DNA of 48,569 bases from Bacillota bacterium (GCA_023406225.1 JAEXWS010000240.1:1-48569), one strand, 5' to 3'; numbered from the stretch's first letter, positions 23,339 to 32,080 are shown. Translations and numbers: made by a program. Notes: a model not told the origin generated them from the sequence alone.

Positions 23339-23376
23339 ATTTTAACAGTCCGTTAACCTGTTCACAAGTGGTGAAC
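23339..23376 (-). promoter_or_regulatory. gph promoter with an overlapping palindrome
   Basis: Minus strand: TTGTGA (23362-23367), 17-base spacer, TAAAAT (23339-23344). The inverted repeat GTTCAC-N5-GTGAAC (23360-23376) covers the -35 and could be a repressor site. Confidence 0.6.
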
Positions 23377-23382
23377 AAGCTG

Positions 23383-23412
23383 AAAGGCGCGGGAAAACCC
23401 GCGCCTTTTTTA
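23383..23412 (-). terminator. Terminator of the his operon
   Basis: AAAGGCGCGGG pairs with CCCGCGCCTTT over a 4-base loop about 20 bp past the PHP phosphatase stop; A-rich and T-rich ends suit both strands. Confidence 0.75.
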
Positions 23413-23432
23413 GACATTTCGCGCCCCCGCCC

Positions 23433-24260
23433 TCACAAGGGGCAGTCCAGCGCTCCGGCGGCGGTCAGCACCGCGCTCTCCCGGAAGCCAGCCGCCCGGG
23501 CCAGCTCCGCCGCCTGCTCATAGCCGAAGAGGACGTTTTCCGCCCTGTGGGCGTCGGAGGTGAGGATCACCCGCCCCCCCATAGCCCGCCACTCCTTCAA
23601 AAGGAACAGCGCCGGGTAGGGCGCGGTTCGGTAGCCCCGGGACACGCCGCCGGTGTTGATCTCCAGCAGGGTGGCCGCGGCGTCCGCCGCGTGGAGGGCC
23701 TCCAGGGCGGCGGCCCGGTACCGGGGCGCGTCCTCGTCGAAAAAGCGGTTTCCAGCGTTGAGCTTGGTGATGAGGTCGATGTGGCCCAGGATGGTGGGCT
23801 TTTTCGCCGCCACCCGGCGCACTTCGCCAAAATACCCCTCCGCCACCCCCAGGGCGTCGCCGCCGAACAGCTCGTCCCGGCAGGCGGCGAAGTGCTCCTC
23901 CCCCCAGTCGGCGGCGTAGAACGTTCCGTTGTCCCCCCGCTGGTAGTGGACGCTTCCGATCCAGTAGTCGAACCCCTCGGGGGAGATATCCGACTGGCTG
24001 TCCCACTCGATGCCCAGCAGCACCTCCATACGCCCGGCGTACTCCGCCCGGAGCGCCAGCGCCGCCGCCCGGTACTCCGTCATATCGGCGGGCAGCACCG
24101 CCCCCTCGTCGGCGGGGATGGGGGTGTGGGAATGGCAGGAGAGGCCGAAATACCGCACGCCCCGTTCGTAAGCGGCGGCGGCCATGGCCGCCGGGGCGTC
24201 GCTCCCGTCGCAGAGGGCGGAATGGGTGTGGACGGAGCAGCAGCGGTACGTCAGGCTCAT
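23433..24260 (-). CDS. hisK: PHP-domain histidinol-phosphatase
   Basis: 275 residues with PHP metal-binding signatures: VHTHSALCDGSD (motif I), FGLSCHSHTPIP, LGIEWDSQ, LGHIDLITK and LTSDAHRAENV. It hydrolyses histidinol phosphate to histidinol, replacing the HAD-type HisB phosphatase. The start is the ATG at 24260, which overlaps the hisIE stop as ATGA; the 38 extra codons of the longer frame lie inside hisIE. Its position at the end of a complete his operon supports the role. The gene is also called hisJ in some genomes. Confidence 0.88.
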   Translation of the reverse strand: MSLTYRCCSVHTHSALCDGSDAPAAMAAAAYERGVRYFGLSCHSHTPIPADEGAVLPADMTEYRAAALALRAEYAGRMEVLLGIEWDSQSDISPEGFDYWIGSVHYQRGDNGTFYAADWGEEHFAACRDELFGGDALGVAEGYFGEVRRVAAKKPTILGHIDLITKLNAGNRFFDEDAPRYRAAALEALHAADAAATLLEINTGGVSRGYRTAPYPALFLLKEWRAMGGRVILTSDAHRAENVLFGYEQAAELARAAGFRESAVLTAAGALDCPL

Positions 24261-24892
24261 TGCATCCGCTCCTGCTTCACCTTGCGGTCCACCACGTGGC
24301 GTTTCTCCAGCTCCCGCGTCACATCCTCCACCGAGATGCCCATCTGCACCATCAGCACCAGGATGTGGTAGCACACGTCCGCGATCTCAAAGACCGTCTC
24401 GGCCCGGTCGCCCTTGCAGGCGGCCACGATGACCTCCGTGGACTCCTCGCCCACCTTCTTTAATATCTTGTCCATGCCCTTTTCAAAGAGGTAGGTGGTG
24501 TAGCTGCCCTCCTGCGGGTCCGTTTTGCGGCCCCGGATGAGCCGGTAGAGGCCCTCATAGCTGAACGCCTTCAGCTCGTCGGAGAGATAGACCTCGTTGA
24601 AAAAGCAGCTCTCCGCCCCGGTGTGACAGGCGGGGCCGTCCTTCACCACCTCCACCACCAGCGCGTCGCCGTCGCAGTCGGCGGTGATGGACACCACGTG
24701 CTGGCGGTTGCCGGAGGTCGCGCCCTTGCGCCACAGCTCCCGGCGGCTCCGGCTCCAAAAGCAGGTCATCCGCTCGTCGATAGTGATGGCCAGGCTCTCG
24801 GCGTTCATATAGGCCAGGGTCAGGACCTCTTTCGTGTAGTGGTCCTGGACGATGGCGGGAATGAGGCCCTTTTCGTCGAATTTCAGTTCCAT
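24257..24892 (-). CDS. hisIE: Bifunctional phosphoribosyl-AMP cyclohydrolase / phosphoribosyl-ATP pyrophosphatase
   Basis: 211 residues. The N-terminal HisI part has YMNAESLAITID, CFWSRSRRELWRKGATSGN and the zinc site DCDGDALVVEV ... CHTGAESCF. The C-terminal HisE part (from about residue 112) has GSYTTYLFEKGMDKILKKVG, EESTEVIVAACKGD and EIADVCYHILVLM. It carries out steps 2 and 3 of histidine synthesis, with the fused order usual in bacteria. It lies 16 bp after hisF and overlaps hisK by 4 bp. Confidence 0.95.
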   Translation of the reverse strand: MELKFDEKGLIPAIVQDHYTKEVLTLAYMNAESLAITIDERMTCFWSRSRRELWRKGATSGNRQHVVSITADCDGDALVVEVVKDGPACHTGAESCFFNEVYLSDELKAFSYEGLYRLIRGRKTDPQEGSYTTYLFEKGMDKILKKVGEESTEVIVAACKGDRAETVFEIADVCYHILVLMVQMGISVEDVTRELEKRHVVDRKVKQERMQ

Positions 24893-24908
24893 ATCCGCTG
24901 CTCCTTTT

Positions 24909-25664
24909 TCAAATGCGCATCTCCACGCCCCGGGCGCGCAGATACGTTTTCAAAGCCCTGATCTCCACCTGCTTCGTGTGGAAGATGGAGGCCGCCAGGC
25001 CCGCGTCGATGCCGGGATGGGTGAACAGCTCTCCAAAGTCCTCCATCCGGCCCGCGCCGCCGCTGGCGATGATGGGCACCCCCACCCGCGATGCCAGCGC
25101 GTCCAGCATTGGAAGGTCGAAGCCCGCCCTCACCCCGTCGGTGTCGATGGAGTTCAACACGATCTCCCCCGCTCCGGCGCGGACGCCCCGCTGGGCCCAG
25201 TCCATGGCGTCGATGCCGGTGTCCACCCGGCCGCCCTTGGCGAACAGGCGGAACTGCCCGTCCACCCGCTTCACGTCCATGCTCAGCACCACGCACTGGT
25301 CGCCGTACTTCCGGGCCGCCGCACCAATGAGGGACGGATCCGCGATGGCCCCGGAGTTGACGCTCACCTTGTCCGCGCCGCACTTCAGCACCCGGTCAAA
25401 GTCGTCCAGGGTGCGGATGCCGCCGCCCACGGTGAGGGGGATGAAGATCTGGGAGGCCACCCGGCGCAGGATGTCCGTGAACAGCTCCCGGCCCTCCGCG
25501 GAGGCGGTGATGTCGTAAAACACCAGCTCGTCCGCGCCGGAATCGTTGTAGAACCGGGCCATGTCCACCGGGTCCGCCATGTCCCGCAGGCCCTCGAAGT
25601 TGGTGCCCTTGACCACCCGCCCGTCCTTCACGTCCAGGCAGGGGATGATGCGCTTGGCTAACAC
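24909..25664 (-). CDS. hisF: Imidazole glycerol phosphate synthase, cyclase subunit
   Basis: 251-residue TIM barrel: MLAKRIIPCLDVKDGRVVKG at the start with the catalytic aspartate, LTVGGGIRTLDDF, and SVNSGAIADPSLI. The second catalytic aspartate lies in NSIDTDGVRAGFD and the phosphate-binding part in IIASGGAGRMEDF. It uses ammonia from HisH to form IGP and AICAR. It overlaps the end of hisA by 7 bp. Confidence 0.96.
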   Translation of the reverse strand: MLAKRIIPCLDVKDGRVVKGTNFEGLRDMADPVDMARFYNDSGADELVFYDITASAEGRELFTDILRRVASQIFIPLTVGGGIRTLDDFDRVLKCGADKVSVNSGAIADPSLIGAAARKYGDQCVVLSMDVKRVDGQFRLFAKGGRVDTGIDAMDWAQRGVRAGAGEIVLNSIDTDGVRAGFDLPMLDALASRVGVPIIASGGAGRMEDFGELFTHPGIDAGLAASIFHTKQVEIRALKTYLRARGVEMRI

Positions 25665-26377
25665 GCGCCCACCTCCCTGACGACGGTTTTCAAATCCAGC
25701 CGCCCGGTGTACAGGGCCTTGCCCAAAATGGCGGCGTGGACGCCGATGCGCCTAAGCTCCCGCAGCTCCTCCAGAGAGCTGACGCCGCCGGAGGCGGTGA
25801 CGCGCAGCCCCCTGATCTCCGCCAGCTCCCGGTAGAGGTCCAGGTTCGTCCCGGACTCCGCGCCGTCCCGGCTGATATCGGTGTAGATGACGGCGCCGAC
25901 CCCTGCGGCGTACAGCCGGCGGCAGAAGTCCACGCCCCGCTCCCCGGACAGCTCCCTCCAGCCGTTGACGGCCACATACCCGTCCCGGGCGTCCACGCCC
26001 ACGGCGATCCTGTCCCCATACATTTGGGCCATGCGCTCCGTGAAGGCGAAATCCTTCACGGCGGCGGTGCCCAAAATGCAGCGGCTCACGCCCAGGTCCA
26101 GGTACTGGCGGATGCGGTCCTCCGTGCGGATGCCGCCGCCCACCTCGATATAAAGCCCGCCCTGCCTGGCGATGGCGGCGATGGATTCAAAATTCGCCGG
26201 AGCGCCGTCCCGGGCCCCGTCCAGGTCCACCACGTGGAGGTGCCCGGCCCCGGCGGCCAGGAAGTCCCGGGCCGCGGCGCAGGGGTCCTCGCCGTAGACG
26301 GTCTCTTTGTCGTAGTCCCCCTGGTACAGCCGGACCACCCGGCCGCCCCGAAGGTCGATGGCGGGAAATATCTCCAT
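25658..26377 (-). CDS. hisA: ProFAR isomerase
   Basis: 239-residue TIM barrel: FPAIDLRGGRVVRLYQGDY (catalytic Asp near residue 8), LHVVDLDGARDG, VGGGIRTEDRIRQYLD, AVGVDARDGYVAVNGW and VTASGGVSSLEEL. It performs the Amadori isomerisation of ProFAR to PRFAR. It lies 13 bp downstream of the flavin split-barrel gene and overlaps hisF. Confidence 0.96.
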   Translation of the reverse strand: MEIFPAIDLRGGRVVRLYQGDYDKETVYGEDPCAAARDFLAAGAGHLHVVDLDGARDGAPANFESIAAIARQGGLYIEVGGGIRTEDRIRQYLDLGVSRCILGTAAVKDFAFTERMAQMYGDRIAVGVDARDGYVAVNGWRELSGERGVDFCRRLYAAGVGAVIYTDISRDGAESGTNLDLYRELAEIRGLRVTASGGVSSLEELRELRRIGVHAAILGKALYTGRLDLKTVVREVGAC

Positions 26378-26390
26378 GGCTCTCGCCTCC

Positions 26391-26864
26391 TTATAAATGC
26401 TCCTTGCAGGAAAGCTCCTCCGTGTCCAGACGGAACACGCACACGGCCTCCAGGCTCTTCTCCCCGAAGGTCCATGGGCCGGTGCCGGCGGAGTGGTCCA
26501 TGATGGCCGTCAGGGCCGCCCGCTTTTCCTCCGCCCCCTCCACAAAGGAGACGGTCCCGCCGCCCAGGACGCTCTGGAAGGCGGTGGAGTAGGCGCAGGC
26601 CGTCTCCCCCGGGCGCATGCGGCAGTTGGCGTCCATCTCAAAGGCCGCCCAGCCGGTCCTGCGGATGAGATCGATCTTCCGCCCCTCCCGGGCGCTGTGG
26701 AAGAAAAAGGTGTAGCCGCCGTCCGCACGGCGGGCATAGCCGAAGCTCAGGGGCACCACATAGGCCCGCGCCCCGTCGCAAAAGCCCAGGCGGCAGCAGC
26801 CGCAGGCCGCCACGATCTGTTCGATCTTATCGGGGTCCGTGACCTCCCGTTCCTTTCTTCGCAT
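26391..26864 (-). CDS. Pyridoxamine 5'-phosphate oxidase-like flavin split-barrel protein
   Basis: 157 residues: an N-terminal MRRKEREVTDPDKIEQIVAA segment, then RLGFCDGARAYVVPLSFGY, FFFHSAREGRKIDLIRR and WAAFEMDANC, and a C-terminal half with the spacing seen in NimA/PNPOx-like FMN-binding split barrels (5-nitroimidazole antibiotic resistance family). Such proteins bind FMN and reduce or sense small molecules. The start is the ATG at 26864, six bases after GGGAG and overlapping no his gene. It lies between hisH and hisA in the same operon, but no step of histidine synthesis needs it. Confidence 0.8.
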   Translation of the reverse strand: MRRKEREVTDPDKIEQIVAACGCCRLGFCDGARAYVVPLSFGYARRADGGYTFFFHSAREGRKIDLIRRTGWAAFEMDANCRMRPGETACAYSTAFQSVLGGGTVSFVEGAEEKRAALTAIMDHSAGTGPWTFGEKSLEAVCVFRLDTEELSCKEHL

Positions 26865-26875
26865 GACCCGCTCCC

Positions 26876-27487
26876 TCACAATTCTCCAAAGGCCCTCAGC
26901 AGCCGCAGCCCCGCGTCTCCGGATTTTTCCGGGTGGAACTGGACGCCCCAGACCCTGCCCCTGCGCACCGCGCCGGTGACCGCCACATTGCCGTACCGGG
27001 AGGTCCCCAGGGTGCTCTCTTCGCAGTTTTTCGCATAGAAACTGTGGACGTAATAGACGTGCTCCCCGTCCCGGAAATAGCGGAACAGGGGGTCGTCCCG
27101 GCAGATGTGCAGGCTGTTCCAGCCCATGTGGGGGACCTTCAGCGCCCTGTCCTCCAAATCCTCCCGGAAGTCCACCACCTGCCCGGGCACCAGGCCCAGG
27201 CCCTCGTGCTCCCCGTACTCAAAGCCCTTGTCAAACAAAAGCTGCATCCCCAGGCAGATGCCCAGCAGCGGCTTTTTCTCCGCCTCCTCCCGGAGGACGG
27301 GGACCAGCCCCGTGGCTTCCAGCTTGGCCCTGGCGTCTCCGAAGGCCCCCACGCCGGGGAGGATGATGCGCGCGGCGGACCGGAGGTCCGCCGCGTCTTT
27401 TGTGACGGCGGCGGGCAGGCCCAGGGCCTTCAGGCTGGAGACCAGGGAGAAGAGGTTCCCCACGCCGTAATCCACAATGGCGATCAT
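26876..27487 (-). CDS. hisH: Imidazole glycerol phosphate synthase, glutaminase subunit
   Basis: 203-residue class I glutamine amidotransferase: MIAIVDYGVGNLFSLVSSL, LPGVGAFGDA, the nucleophile elbow LLGICLGMQLLFD with the catalytic cysteine, and the His-Glu pair in WGVQFHPEKSGDAG. It supplies ammonia to HisF. An intercistronic hairpin precedes it, and AAGGAGCTG lies before the ATG. Confidence 0.95.
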   Translation of the reverse strand: MIAIVDYGVGNLFSLVSSLKALGLPAAVTKDAADLRSAARIILPGVGAFGDARAKLEATGLVPVLREEAEKKPLLGICLGMQLLFDKGFEYGEHEGLGLVPGQVVDFREDLEDRALKVPHMGWNSLHICRDDPLFRYFRDGEHVYYVHSFYAKNCEESTLGTSRYGNVAVTGAVRRGRVWGVQFHPEKSGDAGLRLLRAFGEL

Positions 27488-27509
27488 GGTATCAGCTCCT
27501 TATCCCGGT

Positions 27510-27544
27510 CCCCCGCGAAAATGGGAGAGCCCTTTTCGCGGGGG
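27510..27544 (-). other. Intercistronic hairpin between hisB and hisH
   Basis: CCCCCGCGAAAA pairs perfectly with TTTTCGCGGGGG around an 11-base loop. No T-run follows on the minus strand, so it looks like an mRNA-stabilising or processing hairpin rather than a full terminator. Confidence 0.6.
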
Positions 27545-27550
27545 CTCGTT

Positions 27551-28138
27551 TCATAACGTACCCTTCGTGCTGGGAATGTCGTTCAAATGCTTCGCGTCCA
27601 GGGCCGCGGCCTCCTTCAGCGCCCGGCCCATGCCCTTGAAGGCCGCCTCCAGGATGTGGTGGGCGTTCTCCCCGGTCAGAAGGCGGACGTGGACGGAGGC
27701 GGGGCAGTTGCGGACGAAGCCCAGCCAAAATTCCTTGGCCAGCTCCGTGTCGAAGTCCCCCACCTTGGCGGCGGGCAAATCCACGGCCCAGCCCAGGAAG
27801 TCCCGCCCGCTGAGGTCCACGGCGCAGAGGACCAGCGTCTCGTCCATGGGCAGGAGGAACTGGCCGTAGCGGCAGACGCCCCGCTTGTCCCCCAGGGCCT
27901 GGGTGAAGGCCTGGCCCAGGGCGATGCCCGCGTCCTCCACCGTGTGGTGGCCGTCCACCTGGGTATCCCCCTCGCAGGAGAGGGTCAGGTCAAAGTCCCC
28001 GTGGCGGGCGAAAAGGGTCAGCATATGGTCCAAAAACCCAACGCCTGTGGAAACGGACGACTTCCCAGAGCCGTCCAGGTCCAGGCTCAGGCGGATCTTC
28101 GTCTCGTTGGTGTCCCGTGCGATAACGGCGCCGCGCAT
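27551..28138 (-). CDS. hisB: Imidazoleglycerol-phosphate dehydratase
   Basis: 195 residues, monofunctional (no HAD phosphatase domain). It shows the Mn-binding repeats GVGFLDHMLTLFARHGDFDL, GDTQVDGHHTVEDAGIALGQ, VHVRLLTGENAHHILEA and AFKGMGRAL. It dehydrates IGP to imidazole acetol phosphate. The missing phosphatase function is supplied by the PHP gene at the operon end. Confidence 0.96.
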   Translation of the reverse strand: MRGAVIARDTNETKIRLSLDLDGSGKSSVSTGVGFLDHMLTLFARHGDFDLTLSCEGDTQVDGHHTVEDAGIALGQAFTQALGDKRGVCRYGQFLLPMDETLVLCAVDLSGRDFLGWAVDLPAAKVGDFDTELAKEFWLGFVRNCPASVHVRLLTGENAHHILEAAFKGMGRALKEAAALDAKHLNDIPSTKGTL

Positions 28139-28152
28139 AAACGTCCCCTCCT

Positions 28153-29217
28153 TTACAGTGCTTCCAGCAGCCGCGCCAGCTGGTCCGTCAGCGCCTCCAT
28201 CTGCTCCATGGAGCCGATGGTGATGCGCACATAGTCCCGGATGCGGTCCTTGTCGAACCAGCGGACCAGGATGCCGTTTTCCTTCAGCGTCCGATACAGC
28301 TCCCCGCCGGGGATGCGGCCGGACCTGGCGAAGATGAAGTTGGCCTGGGAGGGCAGCACCGTAAAGCCCAAACCCTCCAGCTCGGCCACCGTCCAGGCCC
28401 GGGTCTGCCGGATGGCGGCGCAGCAGGCGTCGAAATAGGGCGCGTCCGCCATGGCGGCGGCGCCCGCGGCCAGGGTGATGCGGTTCACGTTATAGGGATT
28501 GAAGCTGTATTTCACCCGCTCCATGTCCGCGATCAGCCCGGGCTGGCCCAGGGCGAAGCCCAGCCGCCCACCGGCCAGGGACCGGCTCTTGGACATGGTC
28601 TGCAGCACCAGGAGATTGTCGTACCGGAAGATCATGGGCACGCAGCTCTCCGCGCCGAAGTCCACGTAGGCCTCGTCCACCACCACCACCCGGTCCCGGT
28701 CCGCCTCCAGCAGCCGCTGGATGTCCGCCCGGGGCACCGCCATGCCGGTGGGGGCGTTGGGGTTGGCGATGAAAATGGTGCCGGGAACGTCCAGATAGTC
28801 GTCCACGTGCAGGGAGAGGTCCTCCCGCAGGGGGACGACGGCGGCTTCGATCCCGTAAAACTGCGCCCAGACGGGGTAAAAGCCGTAGGTGACGTCCGCG
28901 AAGGCGCAGCCCCGCTCCCGGCCGCAGAAGGCCCGGAAGGCGAAGGACAGCAGCTCGTCGGACCCGTTGCCCGCCAGCACGTTCTCACGCTTCAGCCCGT
29001 AATAGTCCGCCACGGCGGCATGGACGGCGCCGCAGGCGGGGTCGGAGTACAGATTCAGCTTCAAAAGCTCCGCCCGGGAGACGGCCTTCACCGCCTTGGG
29101 CGAGGGGGGAAAGGGGCTTTCGTTGGTGTTCAGTTTGATGTACTGCTGGTCCTGGGGCTGCTCGCCGGGGGTGTAGGGGGCCAGGACGCCCGCCTCCCGG
29201 GAGATGAAACGGCTCAT
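28153..29217 (-). CDS. hisC: Histidinol-phosphate aminotransferase
   Basis: 354 residues, fold-type I PLP enzyme. The protein has IKLNTNESPFPPSP at the N-terminus, AGNGSDELLSFAFRAF, FIANPNAPTG, VVDEAYVDFG, and TMSKSRSLAGGRLGFALG with the PLP lysine. It transaminates imidazole acetol phosphate with glutamate. It overlaps hisD by 4 bp. Confidence 0.95.
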   Translation of the reverse strand: MSRFISREAGVLAPYTPGEQPQDQQYIKLNTNESPFPPSPKAVKAVSRAELLKLNLYSDPACGAVHAAVADYYGLKRENVLAGNGSDELLSFAFRAFCGRERGCAFADVTYGFYPVWAQFYGIEAAVVPLREDLSLHVDDYLDVPGTIFIANPNAPTGMAVPRADIQRLLEADRDRVVVVDEAYVDFGAESCVPMIFRYDNLLVLQTMSKSRSLAGGRLGFALGQPGLIADMERVKYSFNPYNVNRITLAAGAAAMADAPYFDACCAAIRQTRAWTVAELEGLGFTVLPSQANFIFARSGRIPGGELYRTLKENGILVRWFDKDRIRDYVRITIGSMEQMEALTDQLARLLEAL

Positions 29218-30509
29218 ATCGGCTGTTCTCCTTTCTCTTCACAGCGGATGGCGACGGAACGGGCGTGGGCGTGGAGGCCCTCCCGCTCGGCAAAGTCCGC
29301 GATCCGGGGGGCGGCCTTCGCCAGAGCCTCCCGGGGATAGTACAAAAAGCTGGACCGCTTCACAAAGTCGTCCACGCCCAGGGGGCTGGAAAACCGGGCG
29401 GTGCCGGAGGTGGGCAGGGTGTGGTTGGGGCCGGCGAAATAGTCCCCCAGGGCCTCCGGGGACGTGCGGCCCAGAAAGACGCTGCCCGCGTTCTGAATGT
29501 CCGCCAGCAGGGCGAAGGGATCGTCCACGCACAGCTCCAGGTGCTCCGGCGCGATGCGGTTGGCGGCCTGAACGGCCTTTTCCAGACTGTCCGTGACGAT
29601 GATCCTGCCGTTTTCCTCCACGGCCCGCCGGGCGGTCTCCCGCCGGGGCAGCGCCCGGAGCTGGACCTCCACCTCCGCCTGGACGGCTTTCGCCAAGTCC
29701 GCGCTGTCCGTCACCAGGACCGGGGAGGCCAGCACGTCGTGCTCCGCCTGGCTGAGGAGGTCCGCCGCCACCCAGGCGGGATCGGACTTCCCGTCCGCCA
29801 GCACCAGTATCTCGCTGGGACCGGCGATCATGTCGATGGCCACCCGGCCAAAGACCCTGCGCTTGGCGGTGGCCACGAAGATGCCGCCGGGGCCCACGAT
29901 CTTGTCCACCCGGGGCACGCTCTCCGTGCCGTAGGCCAGCGCCGCCACCGCCTGGGCCCCGCCCACCTTGAATACGGCGGAGGCCCCGGCGATCCGGGCC
30001 GCCGCCAGGGCGGCGGGGCTGACGGAGCCGTTGGGTTCCGGCGGCGTGACCAGAACGATGTTTTGCACCCCGGCGATCCGGGCGGGGATGACGTTCATCA
30101 AAACGGTGGAGGGGAAGGCCACGGGGCTTCGGGGCACGCAGACCCCCACGGACGCGATGGGCGTGTACCGCTGGCCCATGACCACGCCGCCCTCCTTCGT
30201 CAGCACGAAGTCCCGGTGAACCTGCCGCTCATGGAACGCGCGGATGTTCTCCGCCGCCTGGCGGAGCGTCTCCAAAAAGTCCGGGTCCGTGGCCGCCAGG
30301 GCCGCGTCCATCTCCGCCTCCGTCACCCGAAGGCCGTCTACCTCCGCGCCGTCGAACCGCTTCGTATAGGCCCGCAGGGCCACGTCGCCGTTCCTCCGCA
30401 CCTCCGCGATCACCGCGTCCACGGCGGCGCCCACGTCCTCCTCCGCCTGGATGTCCCGGTTGAGCATCTCCTCGGGAGAGAGGCTGTCAAAATCATAAAT
30501 GGGGATCAC
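29214..30509 (-). CDS. hisD: Histidinol dehydrogenase
   Basis: 431 residues, the usual length. Motifs include GQRYTPIASVGVCVPRSP, VFKVGGAQAVAALAYGTESV, VDKIVGPGGIFVATAKR, DMIAGPSEILVLAD, SQAEHDVLASPVLVTDS and the C-terminal SPLGVDDFVKRSS. It is Zn-dependent and makes the two NAD-linked oxidations of histidinol to histidine. It overlaps both the upstream hisZG gene and hisC by 4 bp, implying tight coupling. Confidence 0.96.
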   Translation of the reverse strand: MIPIYDFDSLSPEEMLNRDIQAEEDVGAAVDAVIAEVRRNGDVALRAYTKRFDGAEVDGLRVTEAEMDAALAATDPDFLETLRQAAENIRAFHERQVHRDFVLTKEGGVVMGQRYTPIASVGVCVPRSPVAFPSTVLMNVIPARIAGVQNIVLVTPPEPNGSVSPAALAAARIAGASAVFKVGGAQAVAALAYGTESVPRVDKIVGPGGIFVATAKRRVFGRVAIDMIAGPSEILVLADGKSDPAWVAADLLSQAEHDVLASPVLVTDSADLAKAVQAEVEVQLRALPRRETARRAVEENGRIIVTDSLEKAVQAANRIAPEHLELCVDDPFALLADIQNAGSVFLGRTSPEALGDYFAGPNHTLPTSGTARFSSPLGVDDFVKRSSFLYYPREALAKAAPRIADFAEREGLHAHARSVAIRCEEKGEQPI

Positions 30510-32080
30510 GCCCGGATCACCTCCGTCAGCTTTTGCAGCAGGGTGTCGATCTCCCGGCGCTTGAACTGGTATCCGGCCCGGTTGGCGATGAACCGGGCGG
30601 AGATGGGCAGAAATTCCGTCAGCACCTTGAGTTCGTTCTCCTTCAGCGTGGTCCCGGTCTCCACGATGTCCACGATCACGTCGGAAAGGCCCAGGAGCGG
30701 GGCCAGCTCAATGGAGCCGTTGAGCTTGATGATGTCGATATCCCGCCCCTGGGCGGCGTAATACGCCTTGGCGATGTTCACGAACTTCGTCGCCACCCGC
30801 AGGGCCCGGCTCTGGTCCTCCTGAAAATCCTTGGGACCCGCCACGCACATGCGGCACCGGCCCAGGCCCGTGTCCAGCAGCTCGTAAACGTCCGCCCCGG
30901 ACTCGGCCAGGATGTCCTTGCCCACGATGCCCACGTCCGCCGCGCCGTGCTCCACATAGATGGCCACGTCGCTGGGCTTCACCAGGAAATAGCGGATGCC
31001 CGCCTCGGGATTTTCCACCACCAGCTTCCTGGTGTCGCTGTAATTCTCAGGGCAGCCGTAGCCCACGCCCGCCAGCAATCCGTATACCTGGTCCCCCAGG
31101 CGGCCCTTGGGCAGGGCCACGTTCAGCATGACCCTGCCGCCGTCCGCCGCCTCCGGGCCGTCCGAAAGCCGGTCCAGCTCGTCCAGGTACAGCGCGAAGC
31201 CGATGGCCCGGGCGCCGGGGCGGAACTGGGCCGCCAGGGGATCGTACCGACCGCCCCTGAGCACCGCCCGGGGCAGGCCCTCCAGGTATCCCTGGAGCAC
31301 CAGGCCGTTGTAATACTCCATGTCGTTCACCAGCGAGAGGTCCAGCCGCAGATGCTCCCCCTGGTCCGCCAGGGCGGCGCAGAGCGTCCGCAGCTCCGTG
31401 AGGGCCGCGCCCATGGCGGCGTTCAGCGCCAGAGGCTCCGCCGCGTCCAGCACCCGCTCCCACTTCCCGGACAGCTCCCCCAGGCGGCACAGCGCGTCGG
31501 TCCCCTGGCGGGAGAGGCCCGCCTCCGCCGCGCAGCGCTGCAGCTCGTGGGCGTTTTTGTCCCGGATGCAGGTGAGGAGGCGGGCGCGGACGGCCTCCGG
31601 CGCGCCCACCGCGTCGAAAAGGCCGGTGACAAAGCCCATGTGGCTCAGTTCCAGCACGAAGGGACGACCGGTCAGCTCCAGGCTCCGCAGGCCCAGGGCG
31701 ACCGTCTGGGCGGTGGCCCCGTCGTCCACGGCCCCGATGCACTCCAGACCCATCTGGCCGATCTCCCGGAAGGTGTGGCTCTCCTGGCTGGGGCGGTAGA
31801 CCTTTTCCGTGTAGTAGTAGCGGCCGCAGCCGTCCGGCTCCACCCGGGCGTTTTTTGCGATGGACAGCGTCACGTCCGGCTTCAGCGCCAGCAGACGGCC
31901 GTCCAGGTCCGTGAAGGTGATGACCTGCTCGCTGGAGAGGAAGCGGCGGTTCTCCTGATAGAGCCCGTACTCCTCAAACCGCCCCATATGGTACTGGCGG
32001 AAGCCCGCTTGTTCGTACAGCAGCCGCAGCTGCAAAGAGACCCGCTCCTGGGGTTTGAGTATATTCAGATCCAATTCCAT
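30506..32080 (-). CDS. hisZG: Fused HisZ-HisG: ATP phosphoribosyltransferase regulatory plus short catalytic subunits
   Basis: 524 residues in one frame. Residues 1 to ~312 are HisZ, a class II histidyl-tRNA-synthetase-like regulatory chain (LRLLYEQAGFRQYHMGRFEEYGLY; LLALKPDVTLSIAKNA; YYTEKVYRPSQESHTFREIGQMGLE; GGRYDPLAAQFRPGARAIGFA). From about residue 315 the short-form HisG begins (MLNVALPKGRLGDQVYGLL; SDVAIYVEHGAADVGIVGKD; IVDIVETGTTLKENEL), ending at ~210 residues as HisG-S does. In most bacteria these are two genes forming a hetero-octamer; here the ratio is fixed at 1:1. It is the first committed enzyme and the first gene of the operon. A good ribosome site (GAGGAGG) precedes the ATG. 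Confidence 0.93.
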   Translation of the reverse strand: MELDLNILKPQERVSLQLRLLYEQAGFRQYHMGRFEEYGLYQENRRFLSSEQVITFTDLDGRLLALKPDVTLSIAKNARVEPDGCGRYYYTEKVYRPSQESHTFREIGQMGLECIGAVDDGATAQTVALGLRSLELTGRPFVLELSHMGFVTGLFDAVGAPEAVRARLLTCIRDKNAHELQRCAAEAGLSRQGTDALCRLGELSGKWERVLDAAEPLALNAAMGAALTELRTLCAALADQGEHLRLDLSLVNDMEYYNGLVLQGYLEGLPRAVLRGGRYDPLAAQFRPGARAIGFALYLDELDRLSDGPEAADGGRVMLNVALPKGRLGDQVYGLLAGVGYGCPENYSDTRKLVVENPEAGIRYFLVKPSDVAIYVEHGAADVGIVGKDILAESGADVYELLDTGLGRCRMCVAGPKDFQEDQSRALRVATKFVNIAKAYYAAQGRDIDIIKLNGSIELAPLLGLSDVIVDIVETGTTLKENELKVLTEFLPISARFIANRAGYQFKRREIDTLLQKLTEVIRA

